DNA from: Pseudomonadaceae bacterium
GTDB lineage: Bacteria; Pseudomonadota; Gammaproteobacteria; Pseudomonadales; Azotimanducaceae
NCBI GenBank assembly: GCA_024743435.1
Contig: JANSWO010000003.1
Location: 273,707 to 337,706, forward strand
DNA length: 64,000 nucleotides
Reading direction: 5' to 3'
Shown here: piece after piece, positions 9,105 through 18,101 of the stretch
Layout of the letters: the number at the start of each line of letters is the position of its first letter
Numbering within the stretch: position 1 is the stretch's first letter
Program-made: the position numbers and the translations under genes
The notes under the pieces: model-generated
The model's input: only the letters and a program-made list of their open reading frames with translations
What the model was told of the DNA's origin: nothing
Database searches by the model: none

Positions 9105-11603
9105 TCAGCCTTCGGAGACGGCGATGAGGCCAGGGCGTTGTAAGGGCCCTTTGCGCTTGCGCTCGTATTTCTTCGCTGGCGTATTGACGATATCCGTAAG
9201 TTCCGCGGCCGTCAGGCCAGCCTCGATCCGCTCTTCGCTTGCATCAGCGTAGAGCGTCGTTCGTTGCCTGGGTGTGCGGCCGGCTGCTGAGATCATAGCC
9301 AGCATCTCCTCGGGCGAAGTTTCCTGGCCGTGGTTAGTGCCGGCGGCTCGAGTGATGGATTCGTTCATTAACGTGCCGCCGAGGTCGTTACACCCGGCAT
9401 CCAGGCAGGCGACGACGCCTTCGTGCCCCATCTTCACCCAGCTTGTCTGGATATTGTCGATGAGACCGTTGAACACGAGGCGAGCAACCGCGTGAATCAG
9501 GATGCTCTCGCGGAACGTTGGTCCCTTGCGCGCCTGACCTTTGAGATACATCGGCGCTTCCATATGTACAAACGGCAATGGCACAAACTCGGTGAAACCG
9601 CCGGTTTCCGCCTGCAGATCTCGGATGCGCAGCAGATGCCTTGCCCAGTGCTCGGGCCGTTCAACGTGGCCGTACATGATGGTTGCGGTAGTACGGAAGC
9701 CAACGGCGTGTGCTGCCCGCATGACCTGCAGCCATTGCTCGGTGTTGATTTTGTCCGGGCAGAGCAGGGCGCGTACCTCGTCGTCCAGGACCTCGGCTGC
9801 GGTACCTGGCAATGTGTCGAGACCAGCTTCCTTCGCGCGTGACAGGTAGGTTTCGAGGTCGAGTTCGAGGGTGGCTGCACCCTGCCAGACCTCAAGCGGT
9901 GAGAAAGCGTGCACGTGCATATCCGGCACAGCCGCCTTCACGATGCGCAGGATTTCAGTGTAGGTATCGCCGGTGTATTCCGGGTGGATGCCACCCTGCA
10001 TGCACACTTCGGTGGCACCACGCTCCCAGGCCTCAACCGTGCGCCGCGCTATTTCCTCAGGATCGAGATCATAGGGGCGACCGCGTAGGTTCTCAGCCAG
10101 CTTGCCCTTGGAGAACGCGCAGAACTGGCATTTGAAGTAACAGATGTTGGTGTAGTTGATGTTGCGATTGACGACGTAGCTCACCGTATCGCCTACGCGC
10201 TTCTCACGTACCTGGTCCGCCGCCTGGACAACTGCGCTGAAGTCATCGTCCCGAGCCTGGAACAGCCTGACGATCTCAGCCTCGTCCAATCGCTCAGCGC
10301 GCTGGGCTTTGGCAATGATGCCTGCAACGTCAGCCGACACGCGCTCAGGCTCCGCCTTTATCGCGTTGAGAACGGTTTCCGGTGGTAGCACTTCCTCGCC
10401 CGGTGACCACTCGTCGGTGCGCGGGAAGCCGTCCGCGTCCACCCAATCGAGCACTCGCTTGTGTAACCCCTGGTCGAGCCAGCGCTGATAGTGCTGGGCG
10501 TAAGCCGGATAGATGGTGAGCCGCTCATGCAGATCTTTGCCGGCTGAGCGGGTTTCCCGTGCAAGGTCGTCCAGATGGGGCCAGGGCGCTTCCGGATTGA
10601 CGTAGTCAGGGGTGAGCGGTGAGACGCCGCCCCAATCGTTTATCCCTGCTGCGACGAGTTTCGGGAGCACGCCTGGAGACAGGTTCGGTGGCGCCTGGAT
10701 GCTCATTTGCGCACCAAACAGGATGCGCGCGACAGCGATCGTCCACAGCAGTTCGTTGAGATCTGGCTCCGGCGCTTGCGCCATTTTGGTTTCCGGTTTG
10801 GCGCGGAAATTCTGAACAATGATCTCTTGAATGTGGCCGTGCTTCAGTTGTATATCGCGCATGGCCAGCAGCGATTCAACGCGTTCCAGCCGAGTCTCGC
10901 CGATGCCAATGAGGATTCCGGTCGTGAACGGCACGGCGGCCCTGCCGGCTCGCTCAAGCGTATCCAGCCGGACGGCGGGCACCTTATCTGGTGAGCCGTA
11001 ATGCGGCATGCCTTTTTCGGTGAGCCGGTCGGAGGCGGATTCGAGCATGATGCCCATGGACGGCGACACCTGGCGGCCGCGAGCAATCTCCTCGTCAGAC
11101 ATAGTGCCTGGGTTCAAATGCGGTAGTAGTCCGGTCTCTTTGAAGACCAGCTCAGCCACGTGCACGAGGTAGTCGAATGTCGTCTCAAAACCCATCTCCG
11201 CTAACGCCTCGCGGGCTGCGGAGTAGCGCAGCTCGGGTTTTTCGCCCAGCGTGAACAGGGCTTCCTTACAGCCCATTGCGGCGCCGTGACGAGCGATCTC
11301 CAGAACCTCATCGACGCTCATGTAAGGCGCTTTCACCTTTCGAGGCACTTGAGCGAATGTGCAGTAGTGGCAGACATCACGGCACAGATGCGTGAGCGGA
11401 ATGAAGACCTTGCGCGAATACGTCATCACGTTGCGGAAACCCTGATCCCGCAGATCACCTGCCACCTTGGCCAGAGCTGCTGTGTCGTCGAAGCTTGCAA
11501 GCAACGCAGCTTCAGCTTCGCTCGGTAGTTTGCCGGCACGAGCTCTAGCCAGAATTGAGTCAATCTCAGCTTGGTTGTTGGCGCTCATCGCGTCTGTGTT
11601 CAT
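9105..11603 (-). CDS. fbiC: FO synthase, fused CofG-CofH (FbiC)
   Basis: 832 residues, the length of the fused actinobacterial-type enzyme. It has two radical-SAM halves: the N-terminal CofG-like half has CRDVCHYC (CxxxCxxC) near residue 70, and the C-terminal CofH-like half has CYFKCQFC near residue 495. Together these make the deazaflavin FO from tyrosine and 5-amino-6-ribitylamino-uracil, the first committed step to coenzyme F420. The ATG overlaps the end of cofC by four bases, so it is the last gene of the F420 operon. Archaea and cyanobacteria usually carry two separate genes; the fusion points to an actinobacterial-type or related source, which is inference. Confidence 0.95.
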   Translation of the reverse strand: MNTDAMSANNQAEIDSILARARAGKLPSEAEAALLASFDDTAALAKVAGDLRDQGFRNVMTYSRKVFIPLTHLCRDVCHYCTFAQVPRKVKAPYMSVDEVLEIARHGAAMGCKEALFTLGEKPELRYSAAREALAEMGFETTFDYLVHVAELVFKETGLLPHLNPGTMSDEEIARGRQVSPSMGIMLESASDRLTEKGMPHYGSPDKVPAVRLDTLERAGRAAVPFTTGILIGIGETRLERVESLLAMRDIQLKHGHIQEIIVQNFRAKPETKMAQAPEPDLNELLWTIAVARILFGAQMSIQAPPNLSPGVLPKLVAAGINDWGGVSPLTPDYVNPEAPWPHLDDLARETRSAGKDLHERLTIYPAYAQHYQRWLDQGLHKRVLDWVDADGFPRTDEWSPGEEVLPPETVLNAIKAEPERVSADVAGIIAKAQRAERLDEAEIVRLFQARDDDFSAVVQAADQVREKRVGDTVSYVVNRNINYTNICYFKCQFCAFSKGKLAENLRGRPYDLDPEEIARRTVEAWERGATEVCMQGGIHPEYTGDTYTEILRIVKAAVPDMHVHAFSPLEVWQGAATLELDLETYLSRAKEAGLDTLPGTAAEVLDDEVRALLCPDKINTEQWLQVMRAAHAVGFRTTATIMYGHVERPEHWARHLLRIRDLQAETGGFTEFVPLPFVHMEAPMYLKGQARKGPTFRESILIHAVARLVFNGLIDNIQTSWVKMGHEGVVACLDAGCNDLGGTLMNESITRAAGTNHGQETSPEEMLAMISAAGRTPRQRTTLYADASEERIEAGLTAAELTDIVNTPAKKYERKRKGPLQRPGLIAVSEG

Positions 11604-12295
11604 GTGTCTCCCCGAAACGGGTCTGAAGTGTGGTTGATGCTATCGGTTTGCGCCTGTCCGAGTCGCTCCGCTATTCCCGATTTGTCTAAGTATGTGCTCG
11701 TTTGACACGACTGGCCGCTAGCCAGAAGCCGACGCAGATCATCGGGGGTATCGATATCCAGTTCGAAGTTCTGTTGGCGCACGATTCGAGGCGTCATGGC
11801 GGCTGCGTATGCGGCGTCCACATGTGGACGAAAACTTCTGCCGTCGAATCGGTAGGCGATGTTTGCGCCGGGCGAGCAGAGCAGGGCATTGGTGCCAAGT
11901 TTTTCGTCGTCGGGCACGATTGTTATCTCGGTATGGCCGTTGATGAGCTCATCGACATCGAATGATGTGATCAACGGCAGATCGGCGGGAACAACAAAAT
12001 CACCGCTTGCGCCCAGGTGATCCCGCAGATACGCGCTGGCCTCGAGTAACGCGCCTGATAGATCCGTGTCCGGCGACTCACGAAAGCGCTCGGTACCGAA
12101 CGACTGTGCCAGCGCATCGGCCTCCGGTGCTCTTGAGACGATGAGTACACCGGACAGCTTTTGGCTTTGAACGAGTGCCGTGAGCACGTCCCGGGCAAGA
12201 GCGAGCATGAGTTGCTGGCGCTCAGCCTCGGACAGCACGGTAGCCAGACGCGTCTTGGCGCGCTCCAGCGATTTAATTGGCACGATTGCCCACAT
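11600..12295 (-). CDS. cofC: CofC-type phospho-acid guanylyltransferase of F420 synthesis
   Basis: 231 residues. It begins MWAIVPIKSLERAKTRL, the nucleotide-binding start of CofC/FbiD, with FVVPADLPLI at the metal site and ELDIDTPDDL near the end. The family activates 2-phospholactate, phosphoenolpyruvate or 3-phosphoglycerate with GTP for transfer to FO. Which substrate is used here cannot be read directly. It lies between cofD (60-base gap upstream) and fbiC (4-base overlap downstream). Confidence 0.92.
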   Translation of the reverse strand: MWAIVPIKSLERAKTRLATVLSEAERQQLMLALARDVLTALVQSQKLSGVLIVSRAPEADALAQSFGTERFRESPDTDLSGALLEASAYLRDHLGASGDFVVPADLPLITSFDVDELINGHTEITIVPDDEKLGTNALLCSPGANIAYRFDGRSFRPHVDAAYAAAMTPRIVRQQNFELDIDTPDDLRRLLASGQSCQTSTYLDKSGIAERLGQAQTDSINHTSDPFRGDT

Positions 12296-12354
12296 GGCGA
12301 AGATCCGTTCGTGGCTGGTGAGCCGCGCGCTGCGAATGCAACCTCAGCGGCTGA

Positions 12355-13293
12355 TCAGATCAGCTCTGAGGCAAAATCCAGCGTTCGCTCGGCCAGCTTT
12401 ATTCGATCTTCCAACGTTACCATGACGCTATTGGTAACCACAGTTGCGCAGCTGACTTCGGAGGCCGCGTGTGCATCGGTATTATCGAGTACGAAACCGT
12501 CGATGAGGTCGCCATAGTGCGCGGCGACTGCCGTTGAGGTTACGGGTACGCCAAGCTCCTTCATCATTTTTGCCGCAGGGCCTTTTAGCGCTTGTCCGCC
12601 GATGATGGGAGAGACGGCAATCACGGGTGCCGAACGAGCTTTCAGCCGGTCTCTAAAGCCAGGGATGGACAGCATCGGATCGACTGAAACGAATGGGTTG
12701 GATGGGCATATGACAATCGCGTCGACCGACTCCAGCCAGTTCAGGGCCTCCTGAATCGGCGCAGCGCGATCGATGCCGTCAAAGCGAAACCCGGTAACCG
12801 CTGGCTTGCAGCGATCGCGCACGAAGTAGTGCTGGAACGCCAGCTCTTCCTCGGGCGTGGCAACAATCGTGCGGACCGGTGAGTCCGACATGGGCCAGAT
12901 CGCGTGTTTTATGTCGAACGCGCGCCGCACTGTGTCCGTGACCTCGGACAGGGCAGAACCTTCCGCTAGCATCTGCGAACGTTGATGGTGGAGTGCAAGG
13001 TCGCGATCGCCGAGGGAGAACCACGTCTCGCCCCCGAGTTGCTCCATCGCCGCCATGAAATTCCAGGTTTCATCCTGTCGGCCCCAGCCCGTTTCCGGGT
13101 TGGCAGTTTCAGCAAGCGTATACGTCAGGGTATCCAGATCCGGGCAGATCGTGAGTCCGAAGTGTTCGAAGTCATCGCCAGTGTTCGCGATAAACGCAAG
13201 CTGCTCTGGTGGCAACAATTTGCTCAGCCCAAAGGCCAACTTCGCGCCGCCAACACCGCCGGTGAGCGCCAGGATTTTCAGATCACGGCTCAC
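12355..13293 (-). CDS. cofD: CofD/FbiA phospho-lactyl (enolpyruvyl) transferase to FO
   Basis: 312 residues, the usual family length. It begins with the family signature ALTGGVGGAKLAFGL, followed by IANTGDDFEHFGL and CPDLDTLTYTL, and later SNPFVSVDPML and SPIIGGQALKGPA, all typical of CofD. It transfers the activated three-carbon acid from the CofC product to FO, giving (dehydro-)F420-0. The ATG overlaps the stop of cofE by four bases (ATGA), indicating coupled translation. Confidence 0.95.
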   Translation of the reverse strand: MSRDLKILALTGGVGGAKLAFGLSKLLPPEQLAFIANTGDDFEHFGLTICPDLDTLTYTLAETANPETGWGRQDETWNFMAAMEQLGGETWFSLGDRDLALHHQRSQMLAEGSALSEVTDTVRRAFDIKHAIWPMSDSPVRTIVATPEEELAFQHYFVRDRCKPAVTGFRFDGIDRAAPIQEALNWLESVDAIVICPSNPFVSVDPMLSIPGFRDRLKARSAPVIAVSPIIGGQALKGPAAKMMKELGVPVTSTAVAAHYGDLIDGFVLDNTDAHAASEVSCATVVTNSVMVTLEDRIKLAERTLDFASELI

Positions 13294-14063
13294 CGAAAGA
13301 GGTCTTCCGCAACGGGTCTGTTGATCATGGCCGAGGTGTCTTTGCTGTCCTCTGTTGCCATATCCCGAATAAGAGCCGCCGGAATCGCTTCGGTTGTTTC
13401 GCCCATGACAAGCGTCGCGGCGCCTGCCAGCGCATCGGCACGATTGATCAGAGTGACTTTCAGTTCTCGGCCGTAGAGATCTTCACCGCCGCGGTGATCA
13501 TCAAGCACCGTCATACCCGCGCTGCCGATTGCAGTACCAACCGTGCCGAGCCGCCAAGGCCGATTGTGACTGTCGGTAATCAACACGCTGACCGTGCAAC
13601 CACAGCGCTCCATCAGCTCCGCGCGCAGCGCCGCAGCGCTGGCGTCCGGATCCAGTGGCAGCAACAGTGCATTCTCTTCACTGTCTGCGCCGTGCTCAAT
13701 GTTGGACTGATCGATTCCAGCGTTGGCAGCCACAAAACCAAGATTGTGGCGGACGATGAGTACGCCCGGTCGGTGCCGAACCACCTCCGTGGATTCATCG
13801 AGTACCAGCTGCACCATGCGCGGGTCTTTGTCAGTTTTCGCCGCAAGCTCGATAGCTGCATTGCTCGGTGTTACCCCCGCGAGAGGCAGGAGCCTGCCTT
13901 CTACTTTGCTGACGATTTTCTGAGCAACCGCAACAACGTCACCATCGCGCAATGAGTAACCATTGTCCGCAATCGCGGTCAGCAACAGGTCCGCGAGATC
14001 ATCACCAGCATTGACCATCGGCATGCCGGGCAGCGCCACCACTTCGAATCGCGGGGTTCTCAT
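13290..14063 (-). CDS. cofE: CofE F420-0:gamma-glutamyl ligase
   Basis: 257 residues, matching stand-alone Cof[26 protein letters not shown], the [17 protein letters not shown] stretch and [19 protein letters not shown] are characteristic. It adds glutamate residues to F420-0 using GTP. The nitroreductase-like C-terminal domain that mycobacterial FbiB uses to reduce dehydro-F420-0 is absent. It is the first of the four overlapping or close biosynthesis genes; the reductase gene ends 39 bases upstream. Confidence 0.95.
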   Translation of the reverse strand: MRTPRFEVVALPGMPMVNAGDDLADLLLTAIADNGYSLRDGDVVAVAQKIVSKVEGRLLPLAGVTPSNAAIELAAKTDKDPRMVQLVLDESTEVVRHRPGVLIVRHNLGFVAANAGIDQSNIEHGADSEENALLLPLDPDASAAALRAELMERCGCTVSVLITDSHNRPWRLGTVGTAIGSAGMTVLDDHRGGEDLYGRELKVTLINRADALAGAATLVMGETTEAIPAALIRDMATEDSKDTSAMINRPVAEDLFR

Positions 14064-14102
14064 GCGGTTACTGCCCTATGCCAGATCGAGACAGCTCGCT
14101 GA

Positions 14103-14759
14103 TCAGTGATCGGCTTGGCCAACGATGCGGATACCCGAATGCGAGATATCGTGCTTGCGATTTATCTGGATGAGAATCGAGGTGAGCGCTTCTGCCGCAG
14201 CTGAGTTCTCAATTGGGCCCGCGTGATAACCACGCATGCCGGCTTGCTCGGTCAGTTCGATTACCTTGTCGCGAGCCGCTTTCTTGTTGCCGGAAACCAG
14301 CACGTCGCACTCGATCTCGACATCTTCCTGCAGCAGGTGCGCAGCGATGTTCTGGAAGGCGGTCACTACCATGACGTCGTCACCCAGCAGGTCCTGAGCG
14401 CGCTTGCCTGCGCTGCCTTCGGGCGGAAGTTGCACGGTGCCGACCTTCGGTGGCTTTAGCGGAACGGTGACATCGATCAGAATCTTGCCCTGCAGCGAGT
14501 CTTTAACGCCTTCGAGCGTGGATAGCTGGTGATCGGCTGGTACCGTTAGCACCACGATGTCGCCAGCCGCGGCGGCATCACCGTTTTCCATCGGCTGTGC
14601 TGGAGTGTCCGGCGAAATCTTTGCCAGGGCATCGACGGCAGCCTGCGCTTTCTCAAGCGTACGTGAGCCGATGATGATCTTGTGGCCGGCTTTGCTCCAG
14701 CGAATGGCCAGGCCCGTGCCGAGATCGCCGGTGCCGCCGAGAATTGCAATGGTGTCCAT
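14103..14759 (-). CDS. F420:NADP oxidoreductase-like protein (Fno/NpdG family)
   Basis: 218 residues, the family length. It begins MDTIAILGGTGDLGTGLA, an NADP-binding Rossmann GxGxxG, followed by IIIGSRTLEKA, where the Arg after beta-2 fits NADP(H). VLTVPADHQ and the DVTVPLKPP stretch are also typical of Fno. It would pass hydride between NADPH and F420, recharging the cofactor made by the downstream genes. The ATG at 14759 is chosen because the Rossmann fold begins right there; an upstream ATG at 14822 adds 21 polar residues. A 227-base gap separates it from the upstream LLM gene, so a promoter may lie there. Confidence 0.88.
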   Translation of the reverse strand: MDTIAILGGTGDLGTGLAIRWSKAGHKIIIGSRTLEKAQAAVDALAKISPDTPAQPMENGDAAAAGDIVVLTVPADHQLSTLEGVKDSLQGKILIDVTVPLKPPKVGTVQLPPEGSAGKRAQDLLGDDVMVVTAFQNIAAHLLQEDVEIECDVLVSGNKKAARDKVIELTEQAGMRGYHAGPIENSAAAEALTSILIQINRKHDISHSGIRIVGQADH

Positions 14760-14987
14760 AGGTCTGTCTCGTTTGTTGTTGTTTGACTGTGTGGTTGTTT
14801 GCTGTTCGGAGATGGAAATCACGCGCGAATGCGAAGGTCTGCTCGGATGTTAGCTCCGCGACTGGTGCGATCTGACGAGCGATTGAGTCACCTCGTTTCA
14901 AGGCGAGATTGTCTCACAATTGCCCGTGACGAATGCGTCAGCGAGCGTTTTAACGGTTACGTGGATATGGCTTGTTGCGGCTTGTCG

Positions 14988-15917
14988 TTAGACGTCATTC
15001 ATGGCAGCCAGCTCCGGCAACACCTGATCAATCAGCGCCTCGGTCTGCTCCATAACGTCGCTGGTGTTACCGGCGATCGGCCGCAGGACGAACTTGTGCG
15101 CACCGGCGGCGTGGAACTCACCGATTCTTGCCAGGATCTCTTCCGCACCACCAACGGCGAAGAAGCCCTCGGCGGATTTTCCGGTGAGTTTGGCAAGCCC
15201 GGCCATCTGTTTCTGCACAATCGGATCGTCTTTGCTGCCGAAAAAGAAGCCGAAGCCGGCGCCGTAGTGATCTTCGTCAATTGACGTGCCGTATTCATCG
15301 CAGGCGGCTTTGATAGCGTCGATGACCGGTTTTACATCCTCGGCGATTTCGATGCCGGCTTGCCAGCCGGTGCTCCAGCGGGCGGTGCGCTCGATCGCTG
15401 CTTTGGACGAGCCGCCGAGCCATAGCGGCAGTCGTTTCTGAATGGGTTTGGGCGAGATTGTTGCGCCTTTGAGCTGGTAGTGCTCGCCGTCGAAGTCGAC
15501 TTCATCCTCCTGCCACAACTTGCGCATGATCTGCACAGCTTCGTTCGTGCGCGCTCCGCGGCCAGCGGTGGGTTTGCCGGTGGTACGGAAATCCGGGCTC
15601 CGGGCGCTGCCGACGCCGAACATGGGTAGTAGCCGACCATTCGAGAGGAAGTCGATGGTGGCGCATGCCTTGGCGGTGACAATGGGGTCTCGCAGTCCGA
15701 GGCTGGCGACGTTCATACCGAACTTGATACGTTTCGTTGCGCCGGCGAGAGCCGCCATGACACTCATGGTTTCCAGTTGCGGATCGCGGCTTATCAACCG
15801 ATCGCTTTGCCACAGCGAGTTAACGCCGCCCTCATCGCACAGTTTTACCCAGTCCCAGTAGTCGCTGGCATCGTTGAATGGAAAGCCCGCCAGGCCAAGG
15901 CCAGCACTGATTGTCAT
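14988..15917 (-). CDS. LLM-class F420-dependent oxidoreductase
   Basis: 309 residues with a luciferase-like TIM barrel: LWQSDRLISRDPQLETMSVMA near the start, then IKFGMNVASLGLRDP, RLLPMFGVGSARSPDF and LPLWLGGSSKAAIERTARW. The position beside cofCDE, fbiC and an Fno-like gene supports F420H2 rather than FMN as cofactor; this is inference. The ATG at 15917 gives the normal N-terminus; the open frame continues further upstream but overlaps the divergent gene and lacks family sequence. The substrate is unknown. Confidence 0.88.
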   Translation of the reverse strand: MTISAGLGLAGFPFNDASDYWDWVKLCDEGGVNSLWQSDRLISRDPQLETMSVMAALAGATKRIKFGMNVASLGLRDPIVTAKACATIDFLSNGRLLPMFGVGSARSPDFRTTGKPTAGRGARTNEAVQIMRKLWQEDEVDFDGEHYQLKGATISPKPIQKRLPLWLGGSSKAAIERTARWSTGWQAGIEIAEDVKPVIDAIKAACDEYGTSIDEDHYGAGFGFFFGSKDDPIVQKQMAGLAKLTGKSAEGFFAVGGAEEILARIGEFHAAGAHKFVLRPIAGNTSDVMEQTEALIDQVLPELAAMNDV

Positions 15918-15974
15918 TGTCCCGCTCGCAAACTGTGATTGGATGGGGGCAGGGTAACCCGGCCACAGGCGCGA

Positions 15975-15988
15975 TATCATCCGTGATA
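15975..15988. promoter_or_regulatory. Small palindrome in the divergent promoter region
   Basis: TATCA and TGATA are separated by TCCG in the 93-base gap between the divergent LLM and PRISE-like genes. It is placed where an operator for both genes could be. The arms are only five bases long, so chance is a real alternative. Confidence 0.3.
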
Positions 15989-16010
15989 ATCGGGGTGAGG
16001 GGGTGCTCAG

Positions 16011-17096
16011 TTGCAGGAAAGAAATGTCGAAGCCAAGGCGCCCCGTGTCTTGGTGCTGGGCGCGACAGGGCTTGTTGGCAGCGCGGCGGTGCGCGCCTGG
16101 TGTGACGCTGGCGCAGAGGTTGTTGGCGCCTCCCGGCGTCCCGCGCAGATAGAGCTGCCATGCTCCTGGCTCGAGCTGGATCTGTTGGATCGCGATGCCT
16201 GTGCGACTGCGCTGGCTGGTGAGTCGTTCAGTCACATTGTCTACAGCGCGCTGTATGAAGAGCCGGAATTGATTTCTGGCTGGCGCAGCGAACGGCAAAT
16301 CGATACCAACAGCACGATGTTCGACAACGTTCTTAGTGCGATTGCTGGCGATTGCCACGTTACGCTCCTGCAAGGCACCAAAGCCTATGGTGCACATGTA
16401 GAGCCCATGGCGCTGCCGGGGCGAGAGAGTAGCCCCCGGCATGAGCACGAGAATTTTTACTGGCGCCAGGAGGATCTGCTTCGGTCGAAGAGTGAGCGAT
16501 TTGCGTTCACGATCCTGCGGCCTCAGGTGGTTTGCGGTTCAGCCGTGGGCAGCCCAATGAACACGCTGCTCGCGCTGGCGCTATATGCCCACGTAGAGAA
16601 ATCCTGCGGACGTCCACTGCGGTGCGTCGGTTCCGGCGGCTTCGTCACCGAGCTGATCGATGCCCGACTGCTGGCGCGGATGATTGTGTGGGCGGGCAGC
16701 TCTCGGGCCGCCGCTGGCGAGACCTTCAATGTCACCAACGGAGACGTCGTGCACTGGCCGAGTTTCTGGCCTGCCTTCGCCGCTCTCCTCGGTGCGGACT
16801 ATGTTGACGAGGTGCTTTCTCCGAACTCGTTGCAGCAATGGTCCGGGGACGCGGAGAACGAGCGCGCCTGGCAACGGTTGGTCGAGAAACACGATCTGCT
16901 GCCCGGGTCACTCGCTGAGCGGGCAGGCTCTTCGTTTGAATTTGCGGACGCGGTTTTAGGCTGTGCTGGTGGCGCAACCACGCTTCTGTCCACCGTCAAA
17001 TTGCGCAAGGCTGGTTTTCACGAGTGTATTGATAGCCTCGATATGTGCGCTGAACTGTTGTCTGAGATGGCGAGCAATCGGCTAATCCCGGCATGA
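16011..17096 (+). CDS. PRISE-like NAD(P)-dependent SDR reductase (progesterone 5-beta-reductase/iridoid synthase-like)
   Basis: 361 residues. VLVLGATGLVGSAAV is a TGxxGxxG Rossmann motif followed by VVGASRRP. LLQGTKAYGAHVEP and ENFYWRQEDLL match the GTKhY and NFYYxxED signatures of the PRISE family, which reduces enone double bonds in a range of substrates. The start is taken as TTG at 16011 with GAGGGGG about nine bases upstream; there is no ATG in frame before the Rossmann fold. It diverges from the LLM gene and overlaps the glucokinase gene by four bases. A role in an F420-linked reduction pathway is possible but unproven. Confidence 0.75.
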   Translation: MQERNVEAKAPRVLVLGATGLVGSAAVRAWCDAGAEVVGASRRPAQIELPCSWLELDLLDRDACATALAGESFSHIVYSALYEEPELISGWRSERQIDTNSTMFDNVLSAIAGDCHVTLLQGTKAYGAHVEPMALPGRESSPRHEHENFYWRQEDLLRSKSERFAFTILRPQVVCGSAVGSPMNTLLALALYAHVEKSCGRPLRCVGSGGFVTELIDARLLARMIVWAGSSRAAAGETFNVTNGDVVHWPSFWPAFAALLGADYVDEVLSPNSLQQWSGDAENERAWQRLVEKHDLLPGSLAERAGSSFEFADAVLGCAGGATTLLSTVKLRKAGFHECIDSLDMCAELLSEMASNRLIPA

Positions 17097-18052
17097 AGTT
17101 AGTCGCGGATATCGGCGCGACGAACGCGCGTTTTGCGCTGGCGGAGAACACGGATCTGCAGGCGCGGGTAACGCTCGCAACTCGTGATTTCGGTGATGGT
17201 ACAGAGCTGGTCCGCGCGGGCTTCGATGCGCTAGGCGCGCCGCTGATAGATGGCGCTGGGCTGTCTGCTGCTGGTCCGGTTCGTGGCGATATCGTTGCCA
17301 TGACAAACGCAAACCTGCAATTGGATGCGCGCGCGCTTGCTCGGCGACTGGAATGCCCGACGCTGCTGCTGAACGATTTTGAGGCGGTTGCCTGGGGGCT
17401 GCCAATGGTACGCGAGCTGCGGCCGATCGGTTCGACGTCATCGGCCGCCCATGCGGAGTCGGATGGCGGTGATGTTCGGCTCGCCCTGGGTCCTGGGTCT
17501 GGCTTCGGTGTCGCGGCCTGTTTGCCGACGCAGGCTGGTTGGCAGGCCATGCGCTCCGAGGCCGGCCATGCGGCGCTCGCGCCGTCGTCGCCGCTCGAAC
17601 GGGAGATTCTCAATGTGCTGGCGCAGCAGCATGGCGAGGCTTGCTGGGAGACGGTGCTGTGCGGGCCAGGCCTTGTGCGCTTGCATGGCGCGTTGGCGCA
17701 GGTTTGGGGTGGCGCACGGGCGCTCGATGATCCGGCGCAGATCGTGGCCGCTGGAGTGAGCGCGGAAGATGCGCTGTGCCATCAGACGATGGATGTGTTT
17801 TGCGGTCTGTTGGGTGGTGCTGCCAGCGCGCTGGCGCTTACCTTCTATGCGCAGGGCGGGGTTTTTCTCGCCGGTGGCATATTGCCTAGATTTGCTGACT
17901 TTCTTGCGTTGAGCGGCTTCCGTCGGCGCTTCGAAGAGAACGCCACCTACCATGACTGGCTTACGTGCGTGCCTACTCATCTGGTCGTCGATGACGCGCT
18001 GGCGCTGCGCGGTGCGGCAGCTGCGATTGCGCATAAGTTGTCGTTCCCTTAG
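17093..18052 (+). CDS. glk: Glucokinase (Glk family)
   Basis: 319 residues, the length of E. coli-type glucokinase. It opens VADIGATNARFAL (phosphate 1 site) and has LLNDFEAVAWGLP with the catalytic Asp, LGPGSGFGVA, and EAGHAAL followed by SPLEREIL. It phosphorylates glucose with ATP. The ATG overlaps the stop of the PRISE-like gene (ATGA), which is unusual company for glk; no sugar transporter is near. Confidence 0.88.
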   Translation: MKLVADIGATNARFALAENTDLQARVTLATRDFGDGTELVRAGFDALGAPLIDGAGLSAAGPVRGDIVAMTNANLQLDARALARRLECPTLLLNDFEAVAWGLPMVRELRPIGSTSSAAHAESDGGDVRLALGPGSGFGVAACLPTQAGWQAMRSEAGHAALAPSSPLEREILNVLAQQHGEACWETVLCGPGLVRLHGALAQVWGGARALDDPAQIVAAGVSAEDALCHQTMDVFCGLLGGAASALALTFYAQGGVFLAGGILPRFADFLALSGFRRRFEENATYHDWLTCVPTHLVVDDALALRGAAAAIAHKLSFP

Positions 18053-18101
18053 CTGCTGCCGACGGGCTAGCGTTTATCCAGGTCGATGCTGGCCGCTTGA
18101 T

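Noticed and set aside
15918..16448. N-terminal extension of the LLM oxidoreductase
   Set aside because: The frame is open by chance upstream of ATG 15917, is not LLM-like and runs through the divergent PRISE-like gene.
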